Origin: UBA8752 sp965659115
GTDB taxonomy: Bacteria > Bacteroidota > Bacteroidia > Flavobacteriales_D > Sanyastnellaceae
Direction: 5' to 3'
NCBI GenBank assembly: GCA_965659115.1
Contig: CBFHUP010000003.1
Span: 1 to 64,000 of the forward strand
Length of the DNA stretch: 64,000 bases
Part shown: piece by piece, positions 25,746 through 35,130 of the stretch
Layout: every line of letters starts with the position of its first letter
Position numbering within the stretch: the stretch's first letter is position 1
The notes under the pieces: generated by a model
Databases searched by the model: none
What the model was told of the DNA's origin: nothing
Seen by the model: the letters and a program-made list of their open reading frames with translations, nothing else
Translations under genes and position numbers: made by a program

Positions 25746-27068
25746 ATGCCCACACCCACGTCACATCCTGCCGCGCACAGCCGTACAGCCAGTGCTGCGC
25801 TTTTTGAAGAAGCACGCCTTCGGTTTCCTGGAGGGGTCAATTCTCCTGTTCGTGCATTCGGCGCTGTTGGGGGCACACCGCTGTTTATCGACAAGGGCGA
25901 AGGCGCCCACATTTGGGATGCTGACGGCCAACGGTACATTGACTTTTGCTGTTCGTGGGGCCCTCTGATTTTGGGCCATGCCCACCCCGCAGTTCAGGAG
26001 CGCATCATGTCGGCTGTTGCCAATGGGACTTCTTTTGGAACGCCTACACGTTTGGAAAATGAGCTCGGAGGGTTGATTCTGGATCACCACCCTTTTGCCG
26101 AGCGCATCCGTTTTGTGTCCAGCGGAACCGAAGCGGCCATGAGTGCCATCCGCTTGGCGCGCGGTGTGACGGGAAAGTCCAAAATCCTCAAGTTCGATGG
26201 ATGCTATCACGGCCATGTCGACGCTTTGCTGGTCAAGGCGGGCAGCGGCCTTGCTACGTTGGGGACATCCACATCTGCAGGCGTACCCGAGGCTTATGCC
26301 AAAGAGACGCTCGTATTGCCGCTCAATGATTTGGAGGCCTTGGAGGCGACGATGAAGCAGTATGCCGATGATTTGGCCGTTGTGGCCATTGAGCCCATAC
26401 CAGCCAACAATGGTTTGCTGATCCAAGACCCCGGATTCTTGCAAGGGGTGCGGGATTTGTGCGACAAGTACGGGGTGTTGCTCCTGTTTGATGAGGTCAT
26501 CAGCGGCTTTAGGGTCGCCTTTGGGGGTGCGGCCGAGTACTATGGGATTCAGCCCGATGTCATGGCGTTTGGCAAAATCATTGGAGGCGGCATGCCGGTT
26601 GGCGCGTACGCGGCGTCTGCAGAAATCATGGACCATGTGGCGCCAGTGGGCCCTGTCTATCAGGCGGGAACGTTGAGTGGCAACCCCGTGGCCATGGCGG
26701 CCGGGGCCGGTCAGTTGACAGAGTGCCTCAAGCCCGGCTTCTACGAGGACCAGGAGCGCAGGACACGCCGTCTGGTGGACCCGATTTTGGCGCATGCCGA
26801 GCGCAAGGGTCAGCCCTTGAGGATTTTTACCCGGGGCAGCATTTTTTGGTTGGCCTTCAGCGAGCAAGTGCACATCCGACGCAGCAGCGAGATTGATCCG
26901 GACAGCATGGCTTACTTCTCTAAGTTGCACGCGGCTTTGCTAGATAGGGGTGTTTATCTCGGACCATCGGGATACGAGGTGGGCTTCGTGTCGGCAGCGC
27001 ACACCGACGCCGTCATCGATGCGTCTGTATCTGCCTTTACAGAGGCGCTGGACGTGACCTTCTCTTGA
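25746..27068 (+). CDS. hemL: Glutamate-1-semialdehyde 2,1-aminomutase
   Basis: A 440-residue PLP enzyme that makes 5-aminolevulinate from glutamate-1-semialdehyde, the step after HemA. Seen: FPGGVNSPVRAF near the N-terminus, FVSSGTEAAMSAIRLARG, the LLLFDEVISGFRVAFGGA block and the PLP lysine in FGKIIGGGMPVGAY. It is transcribed alone from its own promoter, divergent from kynU (75-bp gap), and is separate from the hemA-hemCD operon. Confidence 0.97.
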   Translation: MPTPTSHPAAHSRTASAALFEEARLRFPGGVNSPVRAFGAVGGTPLFIDKGEGAHIWDADGQRYIDFCCSWGPLILGHAHPAVQERIMSAVANGTSFGTPTRLENELGGLILDHHPFAERIRFVSSGTEAAMSAIRLARGVTGKSKILKFDGCYHGHVDALLVKAGSGLATLGTSTSAGVPEAYAKETLVLPLNDLEALEATMKQYADDLAVVAIEPIPANNGLLIQDPGFLQGVRDLCDKYGVLLLFDEVISGFRVAFGGAAEYYGIQPDVMAFGKIIGGGMPVGAYAASAEIMDHVAPVGPVYQAGTLSGNPVAMAAGAGQLTECLKPGFYEDQERRTRRLVDPILAHAERKGQPLRIFTRGSIFWLAFSEQVHIRRSSEIDPDSMAYFSKLHAALLDRGVYLGPSGYEVGFVSAAHTDAVIDASVSAFTEALDVTFS

Positions 27069-27071
27069 GGG

Positions 27072-27932
27072 TCAGGCCTGGGCCAGAACCAAGGCGGCGT
27101 CTGCGATGAGGGCAGCGTCCAACAACACGAAATACCAAGGCGAGCGCCGCTCGTGAGCGCAGGCAACGGCGGGGACCATCAACAGTGGACCTATGCCCAA
27201 GGCGGGGTTTCCTCCGGAAGCAGCCACAGAAGCCAGCGCCGCAGCGATCAGCATGGCGGTGGCCGCGACTCGGGTGCCCAGGACCCCCCATTGTTGGGGA
27301 ACGGTTTTCATGGAAGGGGGGTCCCAGTTTTTGTCCCTCAGGTCGAAGGGCAGGGTCAATGCCATGATCACCAAAGCCCTTTCTGAGGCGATCAGAAACA
27401 AGGTTGTTCCTTCCATAGACGTACTGCTGATGTCCATCAAGGCGGGCCACATGGCGGTCACCATGGACCATGTGAGTCCAATCCACAGCAGTTTGAGGCG
27501 GGGCAAGCGCCTGAGCGCCACTTGTAAGCCGCGGATTCCGGGGAGCCCGGCGTACAGGAGGGTGAGGAGACTGGCAGTGATCAAGCCGATAAAGAGCAGG
27601 ATTGTGGAGACGGCGGTTTCTGCGATGGCCACTGTTTGAGTCAGGGGAATCAGTGCAGCGGGGACCAATATTGCACCCGTCCAACGCAGGGTGCGCTTGT
27701 GGGTGCGCAACCACAGGAGGTGGTCGTTCCTGAGGCCTCGGGGGCGCGTGGATTTGACGTGCCGTTGCCAGGTGTAGGCCAGCCATGTCGCGGCGCCAAT
27801 GCCCGCGGCAAAAAGCCAAGGTACAGGGGCCTCTGTATCGGTGTGATGGGACAAGCACCAAGAGCGCACAACACACCCTGAGGCAGCCACTGAAATCACG
27901 GCATTGGACCAGAGTACGTTAAAGCCACGCAT
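27072..27932 (-). CDS. UbiA-like prenyltransferase-family membrane protein
   Basis: A 286-residue protein with about eight to nine membrane helices. The ALTLPFDLRDKNWD stretch (about residue 195) matches the second Asp-rich motif of UbiA prenyltransferases. At the place of the first motif I see LAYTWQRHVK, where the homologues I recall have YTxDR; the first aspartate appears replaced by Gln. Bacteroidota carry such divergent UbiA proteins with unknown substrate. Start: the frame opens at 27956, but an exact -7-like element covers 27939-27946, so ATG 27932 (MRGFNVLWSN) is preferred. Convergent with hemL (3-bp gap). Confidence 0.65.
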   Translation of the reverse strand: MRGFNVLWSNAVISVAASGCVVRSWCLSHHTDTEAPVPWLFAAGIGAATWLAYTWQRHVKSTRPRGLRNDHLLWLRTHKRTLRWTGAILVPAALIPLTQTVAIAETAVSTILLFIGLITASLLTLLYAGLPGIRGLQVALRRLPRLKLLWIGLTWSMVTAMWPALMDISSTSMEGTTLFLIASERALVIMALTLPFDLRDKNWDPPSMKTVPQQWGVLGTRVAATAMLIAAALASVAASGGNPALGIGPLLMVPAVACAHERRSPWYFVLLDAALIADAALVLAQA

Positions 27933-27938
27933 GCCCCT

Positions 27939-27946
27939 CAAAAGTA
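27939..27946 (-). promoter_or_regulatory. Candidate -7 promoter element of the UbiA-like gene
   Basis: Minus-strand TACTTTTG matches TAnnTTTG and ends 6 nt before ATG 27932. A TTTC lies 17 bp upstream of it. It falls inside the longer version of the reading frame, arguing for the shorter protein and a leaderless mRNA. Confidence 0.5.
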
Positions 27947-28007
27947 GAATATCCAACAGCTACGAAACGGTTATGAACAGAGTGCGCATTTCGATGTTGT
28001 ACCCTTT

Positions 28008-28015
28008 TATTTTTG
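28008..28015 (+). promoter_or_regulatory. Candidate -7 promoter element of gcvP
   Basis: TATTTTTG is an exact TAnnTTTG match, 17 nt before the gcvP ATG; the predicted leader is about 12-14 nt. It lies in a 100-bp divergent region shared with the UbiA-like gene. Confidence 0.5.
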
Positions 28016-28032
28016 ACTTCTAATTCAGCGTC

Positions 28033-30897
28033 ATGGCTTCAGGAGCTTTTGTTCAGCGTCACTTGGGTCCTCGTTCAGAGGAGCACCTTACTATGCTTTC
28101 AGTTTTGGGACTGAATTCTTTGGAGGAATTGGTTCAGAGTACGGTTCCAGAAGCCATTCTTTCGGCCCAAAGGCTCAATGTCCCAGAAGCCATGTCTGAG
28201 ACGGCGTACCTGGAGCACATCGACCTTCTCGCTTCACAAAACACGCTGTTCCGCAACTACATCGGCATGGGGTATCACCCCACGGAAGTGCCGAGTGTCA
28301 TCCGCCGCAATGTTCTGGAGAACCCAGGCTGGTACACGGCCTACACGCCGTATCAGGCTGAGATTGCCCAGGGAAGACTGGAGGCACTGTTGAACTTCCA
28401 GACCATGGTGTGCGACCTCACGGGCATGGAAATGGCCAATGCCAGTTTGCTCGACGAGGCCACAGCGGCGGCAGAGGCCATGACGATGTTGTTCAATGCC
28501 CGCAGCCGCAAATCAGCCAAGGCGGGTGTGGACCGTTTCGTTGTTTCTGAAAGCGTTTTTCCGCAAACGTGGTCTGTGCTGAAGAGCCGCGCGGTTCACC
28601 TGGGCATTCGCATTGAGCGGGTTGCGGAGGAACGGATTGAATGTGCTGAAGACGTATTTGGCGTCTTCGTTCAATACCCGAATGATGAAGGTCGGGTGGA
28701 GCCTTTGGACGCTTTTATCGAGCGCGCCCACCAATCGGAAGTGCGGGTGGTGGTGGCCACAGATTTGTTGGCCTGTGCCCTGGTGCAATCACCGGGATTG
28801 ATGGGGGCTGACGTTGTGGTGGGCAACAGCCAGCGCTTTGGTGTTCCCATGGGATATGGCGGCCCTCATGCTGCGTTTTTTGCCACGCGGTTGGAATTCA
28901 AGCGGAACGTGCCCGGTCGCGTGATTGGCGCCTCAGTGGACAGAAGGGGCAAGTTGGCGTACCGCATGGCCCTGCAGACCAGGGAACAGCACATCCGAAG
29001 GGACAAGGCCACCAGCAACATTTGCACCGCTCAGAGTCTTCTGGCGGTCATGGCGAGCATGTATGCGGTGTACCATGGCCCTCATGGATTGCGCACCATT
29101 GCTGAGCGCATCCACGCTCAAGCTTGCGCCTTGGCCGATGCTGGACGGGCTGCAGGGCATGAACCTGCGCACTCGAAATTCTTCGATACTGTGGTCTTTG
29201 CGATGGAAGATGTGGGCGCTGTGATGGAGCGGGCGGGCCGCAAGAACATCAACCTGCGTTATTTCCCGGACGGGGTTCACGTCGGCATCGCTTTTCACGA
29301 ATGCACATTGCCAGAGGACTTCAAGGACGTTTGCGAAGTCTTGGGCTTCAACGCGGTGACCTTGCCAGATATGGCGGGCTTCGCCTCTCCTTTGGGCGGC
29401 CAGTTGAGGGCGGTGGATTATCTGAACCATCCTGTTTTCAATACATACAGGTCTGAAACGGCCATGATGCGGTACTTGAAGCAGCTGGAAAACAAAGACC
29501 TGTCTTTGACCCATGCCATGATTCCTCTGGGGTCGTGTACCATGAAGCTCAATGCGGCGACGCAATTGTTGCCCATTGGCTGGGCGTCCTTTGCCCAGTT
29601 GCATCCTTTCTGCCCACCTGAGCAGGCCAAAGGAACCCGGAAGATGGTGGCTGAATTGGAGCAGTATCTGAGTGAAATCACTGGTTTTGCGGGCATGAGC
29701 TTGCAGCCAAACAGCGGTGCTCAGGGCGAATACAGCGGACTTCTGGTCATCCGAGCTTACCATGCGTCGCGGGGCGATGCCCACCGAGACGTGTGCCTGA
29801 TTCCGTCGTCAGCCCACGGAACCAATCCCGCTTCAGCGGTGATGTGCGGCATGAAGGTGGTCGTGGTGGGGTGCGACAAGCACGGCAACATCAACCTCGA
29901 TGAGCTCACGGAAAAGGCCGAGCAGTATGCAGACCGGTTGGGTGCATTGATGATCACCTACCCTTCCACCCACGGGGTCTTTGAAGAGCACATATTGGAA
30001 GTCACCAAAGTGGTCCACGACTATGGGGGCCAGATTTACATGGATGGTGCGAATATGAATGCTCAGGTCGGACTGACAAGTCCGGGCAGGATCGGAGCGG
30101 ATGTATGCCACTTGAACTTGCACAAAACGTTTGCCATCCCTCATGGCGGCGGTGGACCTGGCGTTGGCCCCATTGGTGTGGCGGAGCACTTGGTGCCCTT
30201 TCTTCCAAGCCACGCCTTGGATTCCGTAGGGGGTGAGCAGGGCATCGACGCGGTCAGTGCTGCGCCATTTGGCAGTGCATTGATTCACTTGATTTCCTAT
30301 GCCTACATCCGTTTGTTGGGGCCCGACGGTCTGAAGCGCAGTACGGAAGTGGCCATTCTGAATGCCAACTATTTGAGGAGCCGCCTCGAGGGGCATTACG
30401 ACGTCCTCTACAAGGGAAACCGCGGGGAGGTGGCACACGAAATGATCTTGGATTGCAGGCCGTTTAAGGCTTCCGCAGGAATCGAGGTGACCGACATCGC
30501 AAAGCGCCTCATTGACTATGGTTTTCACGCCCCGACGGTAAGCTGGCCTGTGGCGGGAACCTTGATGATTGAGCCGACAGAGAGTGAACCTCTGGAGGAG
30601 TTGGATCGGTTTTGTGAGGCGATGATTTCCATTCGCGAGGAAATTCAGGCGGTTGAGGAAGGCCGCTGGAGCCGAGACGACAACCCCTTGATCATGGCGC
30701 CCCACACCGCTGGGGAGCTGACAGCGACGGAGTGGAGCCATGCATATTCGCGCGAAGTTGCCGCTTACCCGGTTCAGTCGATGCGGGAGCGCAAGTTCTG
30801 GCCGGTTGTGGCCCGCGTGGACAACGCACATGGCGACCGGAACTTGATCTGTACATGTCCCAGTATGGAGCTGTTTATGGAGCCAATGGGTGCTTGA
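28033..30897 (+). CDS. gcvP: Glycine dehydrogenase (decarboxylating), glycine cleavage P protein
   Basis: A 954-residue, full-length, single-chain P protein (about 950 residues is typical; some bacteria split it in two). It decarboxylates glycine and passes aminomethyl to lipoyl-GcvH. Seen: RHLGP near the start, IGMGYHPTEVPSVIRRNVLENP, the SLLDEATAAAEAM segment, and in the C-terminal half the PLP lysine in NLHKTFAIPHGGGGPG. No gcvH or gcvT is nearby. Transcribed alone. Confidence 0.98.
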   Translation: MASGAFVQRHLGPRSEEHLTMLSVLGLNSLEELVQSTVPEAILSAQRLNVPEAMSETAYLEHIDLLASQNTLFRNYIGMGYHPTEVPSVIRRNVLENPGWYTAYTPYQAEIAQGRLEALLNFQTMVCDLTGMEMANASLLDEATAAAEAMTMLFNARSRKSAKAGVDRFVVSESVFPQTWSVLKSRAVHLGIRIERVAEERIECAEDVFGVFVQYPNDEGRVEPLDAFIERAHQSEVRVVVATDLLACALVQSPGLMGADVVVGNSQRFGVPMGYGGPHAAFFATRLEFKRNVPGRVIGASVDRRGKLAYRMALQTREQHIRRDKATSNICTAQSLLAVMASMYAVYHGPHGLRTIAERIHAQACALADAGRAAGHEPAHSKFFDTVVFAMEDVGAVMERAGRKNINLRYFPDGVHVGIAFHECTLPEDFKDVCEVLGFNAVTLPDMAGFASPLGGQLRAVDYLNHPVFNTYRSETAMMRYLKQLENKDLSLTHAMIPLGSCTMKLNAATQLLPIGWASFAQLHPFCPPEQAKGTRKMVAELEQYLSEITGFAGMSLQPNSGAQGEYSGLLVIRAYHASRGDAHRDVCLIPSSAHGTNPASAVMCGMKVVVVGCDKHGNINLDELTEKAEQYADRLGALMITYPSTHGVFEEHILEVTKVVHDYGGQIYMDGANMNAQVGLTSPGRIGADVCHLNLHKTFAIPHGGGGPGVGPIGVAEHLVPFLPSHALDSVGGEQGIDAVSAAPFGSALIHLISYAYIRLLGPDGLKRSTEVAILNANYLRSRLEGHYDVLYKGNRGEVAHEMILDCRPFKASAGIEVTDIAKRLIDYGFHAPTVSWPVAGTLMIEPTESEPLEELDRFCEAMISIREEIQAVEEGRWSRDDNPLIMAPHTAGELTATEWSHAYSREVAAYPVQSMRERKFWPVVARVDNAHGDRNLICTCPSMELFMEPMGA

Positions 30898-30931
30898 AGC
30901 ACTCCTGTGCTGTGTTCGTTGTTGCGGGGGC

Positions 30932-30939
30932 TATATTCG
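30932..30939 (+). promoter_or_regulatory. Candidate -7 promoter element of first A-type T9SS cargo gene
   Basis: TATATTCG matches TAnnTTYG. It lies in GGGGGCTATATTCGCCCC, a context that resembles the stretch before the paralogous gene at 33009 (TTGGGGCTATTTTGCC). The predicted leader is about 24 nt. Confidence 0.45.
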
Positions 30940-30966
30940 CCCCACGAATCCAACATCAAACACGTA

Positions 30967-32889
30967 ATGAAGCACCTTTACACATTGGTCTTTGCGATGC
31001 TCACCGTGAGCTTCGCTTTTGCTCAGGCACCGGTTCGCGAATACGCCGGACGTGCCGTAACAGCCCGCGCAGCCCAAGGCACGCACGTGGACTACACCCG
31101 CGACATCATTTATACAAATGACTTCTCGGATTGCTCCAACATCACTTTCACGAATGCCAACGACGCTGGTTTCACAGACTACATCGATGGCATTAACTGG
31201 GAATGCACTACGTCTGCCCCTAGCGGACCTTATGCCATTGCTGGCATCTCATCTACCACCGCAGACAATGGTTTTGTCATGGTGGACTCCGATTTGTTCG
31301 GAGCAGAAGAAGCCTATGCCGCGGCCTGGGTGGAGAACTGCTGGTTTGACATCAGCGACCCCGTTGACCTGACTGGTCACCCATTTGTGACTGTAGAGTT
31401 CGAAAACTACTACCGTTGCTGGGACAACACCACAGACATCGAGCGTTGCTACATGGAGATCTCTTTGGACGGTGTGAACTGGCCAAGTCCTGAGACCCTC
31501 GAAATTGAGGACGGATACGTTGTGGTGGACGGCGATACGCTTGCTGCCCGTTACGAGGTGTTCCCTACTTATGAGCGTGGTGACGAAAGCACCAACCCCA
31601 GTGTGGCCCGTTTTGACATCGGCGATATTGCTGGTGACGAGGCTACGGTTTACTTCCGCTGGCGCTGGGTTGGCCAATGGGGCTATGCTTGGATGGTAGA
31701 CGACATGGTGGTGTTTGATACCCCTGCTAATGATGTTCGCATCAACGACTACGTCAGCTTTACTGACTTCCTCACTACTGGTTTGTGGGAGGCGCAGACT
31801 TGGCCAGAGAGCCAGCTGCCTGTCTTTGACCTTGCAGTAGGCGTTACAGGTCTCGGTACCGCTGTTCAGCCCAACACCATGTTGACCGTTGCGGTCAATG
31901 GCAATGAAGCTGACGGAGGAATGAGCACGGGCTTGGACATTGCCTATGGTCAGAACGACACCTTGCGCGTTTTGGGCTGGGAAGCTTCAGGTACGGGTAC
32001 GTACACTTTTGATTACACGGTTGCTTCTGACAGCACCGACGAATACCCAGCAGACAACGCAGCCCAGCAGGCCATCGAGGTTGTGGAGTTGCAGTACGGA
32101 CGTGACAACGGTGAGTTTGTGGGACAGACTCCTGCTGACGGCACGGTTGATTTCATTGCGGGTGTTCCATATGACGCCGTGAATGACATGACCATCTACG
32201 GCATCGATGTTGCCATCATGGATGGTTCTGACGTGGGCGCTGAAGTGGTGTGTCACCTCTTTGACTGGGTCGAGTGGAACAACGGCGGTGGTCAGTATGA
32301 CGGCTTGTTGACCACTTCTGAGGAAGTCCAATTGGAGGCCAACTTCCTGAACAGCGGAGACGGTGAGGTGTCATGGTACACATTCGCTTTGGAAGAGCCT
32401 TATGACGTTGCTGCAGGAGAAGCTGTGATGGCTTGCTTTGAGCACCTCGGAGGCGACAACGTTCAGATTGGAACCAGCGTACCACAGCGTGACCAGACGG
32501 TCTTCATCTATGGTCCTTTCGGAGCCAGCAGTGCATACGATTGGTTCTTCACGACCAACTGCCCCATGGTTCGCTTGAACCTCGATCCAAACGCTGAGAC
32601 CACCATGAACGTGGAGGACATCGCTGGAGAGGGCTTCACCTTGGGCCGTGCTTATCCAAACCCTGCCACAGGAAACACCCGCATTGACTTCACGCTGGAA
32701 GCAGCTGCTGAGGTGACTTTGGAGGTGACCAGCATGACGGGAGCCATTGTGCGACGCATGGACCTCGGTGTCCAGCCCGCCGGTAACCAACGTGCGGTAC
32801 TCGACCTCGAGGGCTTGACTGCAGGAATGTACACCTACACCATCGCTGTGGACGGCGCCCGCGCCACCCGCAAGCTGATCGTGAAGTGA
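30967..32889 (+). CDS. Secreted beta-sandwich protein with A-type T9SS sorting domain
   Basis: A 640-residue secreted protein. The signal peptide MKHLYTLVFAMLTVSFAFAQ is followed by a jelly-roll/MAM-like domain (about residues 45-260; YTNDFSDCSN, then the FENYYRCWDN and WGYAWMVDDMVVFD strands), an Ig-like segment (about 265-375), a second beta domain (about 380-560) and a T9SS type A C-terminal domain (AYPNPATGNTRIDF ... GMYTYTIAVDG ... RKLIVK). It is predicted to be exported by T9SS. ATG 30967 is chosen over 30907 because it begins the signal peptide. Paralogue of the next gene. Codons look strongly biased to C-ending forms, hinting at high expression. Confidence 0.88.
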   Translation: MKHLYTLVFAMLTVSFAFAQAPVREYAGRAVTARAAQGTHVDYTRDIIYTNDFSDCSNITFTNANDAGFTDYIDGINWECTTSAPSGPYAIAGISSTTADNGFVMVDSDLFGAEEAYAAAWVENCWFDISDPVDLTGHPFVTVEFENYYRCWDNTTDIERCYMEISLDGVNWPSPETLEIEDGYVVVDGDTLAARYEVFPTYERGDESTNPSVARFDIGDIAGDEATVYFRWRWVGQWGYAWMVDDMVVFDTPANDVRINDYVSFTDFLTTGLWEAQTWPESQLPVFDLAVGVTGLGTAVQPNTMLTVAVNGNEADGGMSTGLDIAYGQNDTLRVLGWEASGTGTYTFDYTVASDSTDEYPADNAAQQAIEVVELQYGRDNGEFVGQTPADGTVDFIAGVPYDAVNDMTIYGIDVAIMDGSDVGAEVVCHLFDWVEWNNGGGQYDGLLTTSEEVQLEANFLNSGDGEVSWYTFALEEPYDVAAGEAVMACFEHLGGDNVQIGTSVPQRDQTVFIYGPFGASSAYDWFFTTNCPMVRLNLDPNAETTMNVEDIAGEGFTLGRAYPNPATGNTRIDFTLEAAAEVTLEVTSMTGAIVRRMDLGVQPAGNQRAVLDLEGLTAGMYTYTIAVDGARATRKLIVK

Positions 32890-32912
32890 TTCATTGACCG
32901 ACTTTTATTGAG

Positions 32913-32940
32913 AAAGGGGGCCCGTTTGGGCCCCCTTTTT
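32913..32940 (+). terminator. Intrinsic terminator after first A-type T9SS cargo gene
   Basis: A perfect GC stem GGGGGCCC / GGGCCCCC (32916-32935, GTTT loop), extendable by A/T pairs, is followed by TTTTT. It lies 24 bp after the stop codon. Confidence 0.92.
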
Positions 32941-32983
32941 CGTTTGTCATGTTTTGGAGTACCGATGAACGGTTGGTTGGGGC

Positions 32984-32990
32984 TATTTTG
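32984..32990 (+). promoter_or_regulatory. Possible -7 promoter element of second A-type T9SS cargo gene
   Basis: TATTTTG differs from TAnnTTTG by one missing spacer base. The surrounding TTGGGGCTATTTTGCC resembles the region upstream of the paralogue at 30967. Confidence 0.3.
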
Positions 32991-33008
32991 CCGAACCATT
33001 CACAACAT

Positions 33009-35066
33009 ATGAAGCACATTTTTACCCTGGCCGCTTGCGTGTTGGCCTTTCAAGTCTCGGCACAAATGATCGAGCAAATGCCTAAAAAGGCAACCGAACA
33101 GGAACTTGAAATGAGCCGGTTGTTAGGCTTAGAGGAGATGGCCCGATCAGAGGCCCATGGCATGCGAGGGGGAGACTCCACGGTGATTTTCTTCTATGAG
33201 GACTTTGCCAATGGCTTGGCAGGCAACAACGGTTTTGGGTCTATGTCTACTGAAGACAGCAGTCCCGACAATACGATTTGGCAGTATGTTGATGCTGCTG
33301 GCGACGGGTACTTTCAAGATGCGACTGCATCAGGTGTGCAGCCACCGGCGGGCGAGTTCAGCACCAACATCGGTGCACTGAGCAGCATGACTGCCGACAA
33401 CGGTTGGATGATTTTTGACTGTGACTACTACAACACCCCCATCGCGACGGGAGTGGAGGATACAGAGGGGTTTTTGAACCTTCCCAACATGGACATGTCA
33501 GACTTGACCAGTGTGGTGATCACTTGGGATCAGTACCTCCGTTACTGCTGCTATCCTTACCTGCCCATTTATGTGGAGGTGAGCACAGACGGTGGGAGTC
33601 TTTGGACCTCGTTTGAAGCAGGAGGAACATTCATTCCGTCTGCGAACTCTGCCAGCGCCAACCCCCTTGTGACGAGTGTGGACATCAGTTGTGCTGCAGC
33701 TGGACAGTCCTCTGTTGACATTCGCTTTGCCTATCTGCAGAGCCCCATTTCAGGTGGTGGATACAGCCACTACTACTGGGGCATTGATGACATTGCCATT
33801 GAAGCCAATCCCGTCTCCAACAGCTTGGAGCTGGTGCAGCTGACCAATGGAGACGTCTACAACCTGTTTGAATACCGCGTGACCCCTATGGAGCAGGTCA
33901 TCCCCGCTGCTGACGGTGGTGTGTTGGCAGGCGTGCTTTACCGCAACGGTGGTTTCCTCAACCAAGAGAACTGTGTAGTGACGGTTGACATATTGGACGA
34001 TGCGGGCAACGTATTGAGCACCACAAACTCAGAGCCATTCACGGCACCCTCGTTTGCCAACAACGACAATTGCCCTGCCAACGCGCAGGATACAGTGTAC
34101 GTGGCGACAGGTTGGGAGCCCGATGGAGAAGGGCTGTACACTTTGCGTGCGACCTTGTCCAGCGACAGTGTGCCTTCGGCGGTCGTAGAGGGCAGTGATT
34201 CCGGAGAGCTGACCTTGGACATGGAGTACACCGAGTGTGAATTCGGTCACGACAATGCGGGCACCTTGGACGTAGAACTCGGGCCACGTTTCGACGACGA
34301 AAACGATTGGTTTGAGCCTACTGGATATGGCAACCGTTACACCTTCAACAATGAGGGCACAACGGTGTACGGTCTGGCCGTGGCTTTTGGGCCGAGTTTG
34401 GGTTCAGGCATCGACTTTGAGATCCGTTGGATTGATCAAGATCCTGAAGTGGGACTTTCTGATTCTCCCTATGAATTTGCGGAGTTCTCTTCTGATGCGA
34501 ACTGGGCTGGAACGCCAGCGGCTCCTGTTTACTACCCCTTGGCATTCGAAGATGAATTGGAAGTGTCTGTGGAAGGATTGGCTTCACCTGGATTTTATGC
34601 TGGAGCGGTCGTCACAGAATTTGATTTTGATGACCTCGAGTTGACTGTATTGGGCAATGGCAACAGTGACACAGACAACAGCACCATCATCTACCAACAG
34701 GCAGGAAGTGGCGAATATGTGTGGTTTACTGCGCAGACGGCGACTCCTGCGATTCGCTTGATCACCTGTCCGGTGGTCAGCGTGGACGTCTTGGGTGCCT
34801 ACAACGGGGTCCACCTCGACGGCAACTTCCCCAACCCCACTGCGGATGAGACCCGATTCCGTTTCAATGCGGACTGGGGAGGTGACTTTATGATTGAGCT
34901 GCACGATTTGCAGGGCCGTATGGTCGATGTGATTGACCTCGGTGCCCGTCCTGCTGGAGAGCATACCGTGGTGTACAACGCCTCAGCGTTGGCAGACGGC
35001 ATGTACACTTACTCGTTGGTTACCAACGGCGTTCGCGTGACGAAAAAGATGCGCGTGCAGCATTGA
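33009..35066 (+). CDS. Secreted beta-sandwich protein with A-type T9SS sorting domain (paralogue)
   Basis: A 685-residue secreted protein with the same plan as the preceding gene: signal peptide (MKHIFTLAACVLAFQVSAQ), a propeptide-like region, a jelly-roll domain (about residues 60-265; FYEDFANGLAGNNGFGS, YWGIDDIAIEANP), an Ig-like segment (about 270-410), a second beta domain (about 415-590) and a type A sorting domain (GNFPNPTADETRFRF ... GMYTYSLVTNG ... KKMRVQH). Start 33009 matches the signal peptide; the frame opens upstream at 32949. Closed by the terminator at 35090-35130. Likely surface-exposed; partner unknown. Confidence 0.88.
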   Translation: MKHIFTLAACVLAFQVSAQMIEQMPKKATEQELEMSRLLGLEEMARSEAHGMRGGDSTVIFFYEDFANGLAGNNGFGSMSTEDSSPDNTIWQYVDAAGDGYFQDATASGVQPPAGEFSTNIGALSSMTADNGWMIFDCDYYNTPIATGVEDTEGFLNLPNMDMSDLTSVVITWDQYLRYCCYPYLPIYVEVSTDGGSLWTSFEAGGTFIPSANSASANPLVTSVDISCAAAGQSSVDIRFAYLQSPISGGGYSHYYWGIDDIAIEANPVSNSLELVQLTNGDVYNLFEYRVTPMEQVIPAADGGVLAGVLYRNGGFLNQENCVVTVDILDDAGNVLSTTNSEPFTAPSFANNDNCPANAQDTVYVATGWEPDGEGLYTLRATLSSDSVPSAVVEGSDSGELTLDMEYTECEFGHDNAGTLDVELGPRFDDENDWFEPTGYGNRYTFNNEGTTVYGLAVAFGPSLGSGIDFEIRWIDQDPEVGLSDSPYEFAEFSSDANWAGTPAAPVYYPLAFEDELEVSVEGLASPGFYAGAVVTEFDFDDLELTVLGNGNSDTDNSTIIYQQAGSGEYVWFTAQTATPAIRLITCPVVSVDVLGAYNGVHLDGNFPNPTADETRFRFNADWGGDFMIELHDLQGRMVDVIDLGARPAGEHTVVYNASALADGMYTYSLVTNGVRVTKKMRVQH

Positions 35067-35089
35067 GCTGAGCGTTGTCAATGAACTTC

Positions 35090-35130
35090 AAAGGCCCGCT
35101 CCCGGTATGGGGGGCGGGCCTTTATTTTTG
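35090..35130 (+). terminator. Intrinsic terminator after second A-type T9SS cargo gene
   Basis: A 10-bp stem AAAGGCCCGC / GCGGGCCTTT (35090-35099 and 35114-35123, 14-nt loop) is followed by ATTTTTG. The tail forms the -7-like element of the next gene. Confidence 0.85.
35123..35130 (+). promoter_or_regulatory. Candidate -7 promoter element of the GH3 operon
   Basis: TATTTTTG, an exact TAnnTTTG match, ends 5 nt before the GH3 ATG and is built from the T-tail of the preceding terminator. A leaderless mRNA is predicted. No -33 element is visible, because the terminator stem occupies that region. Confidence 0.45.

Noticed and set aside
25761..26930. A 389-codon minus-strand frame opposite hemL
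   Set aside because: It is a shadow of a clear PLP enzyme gene and has no recognisable domain.
29833..30831. A 332-codon minus-strand frame opposite gcvP
   Set aside because: It lies inside gcvP and has no protein-family features.
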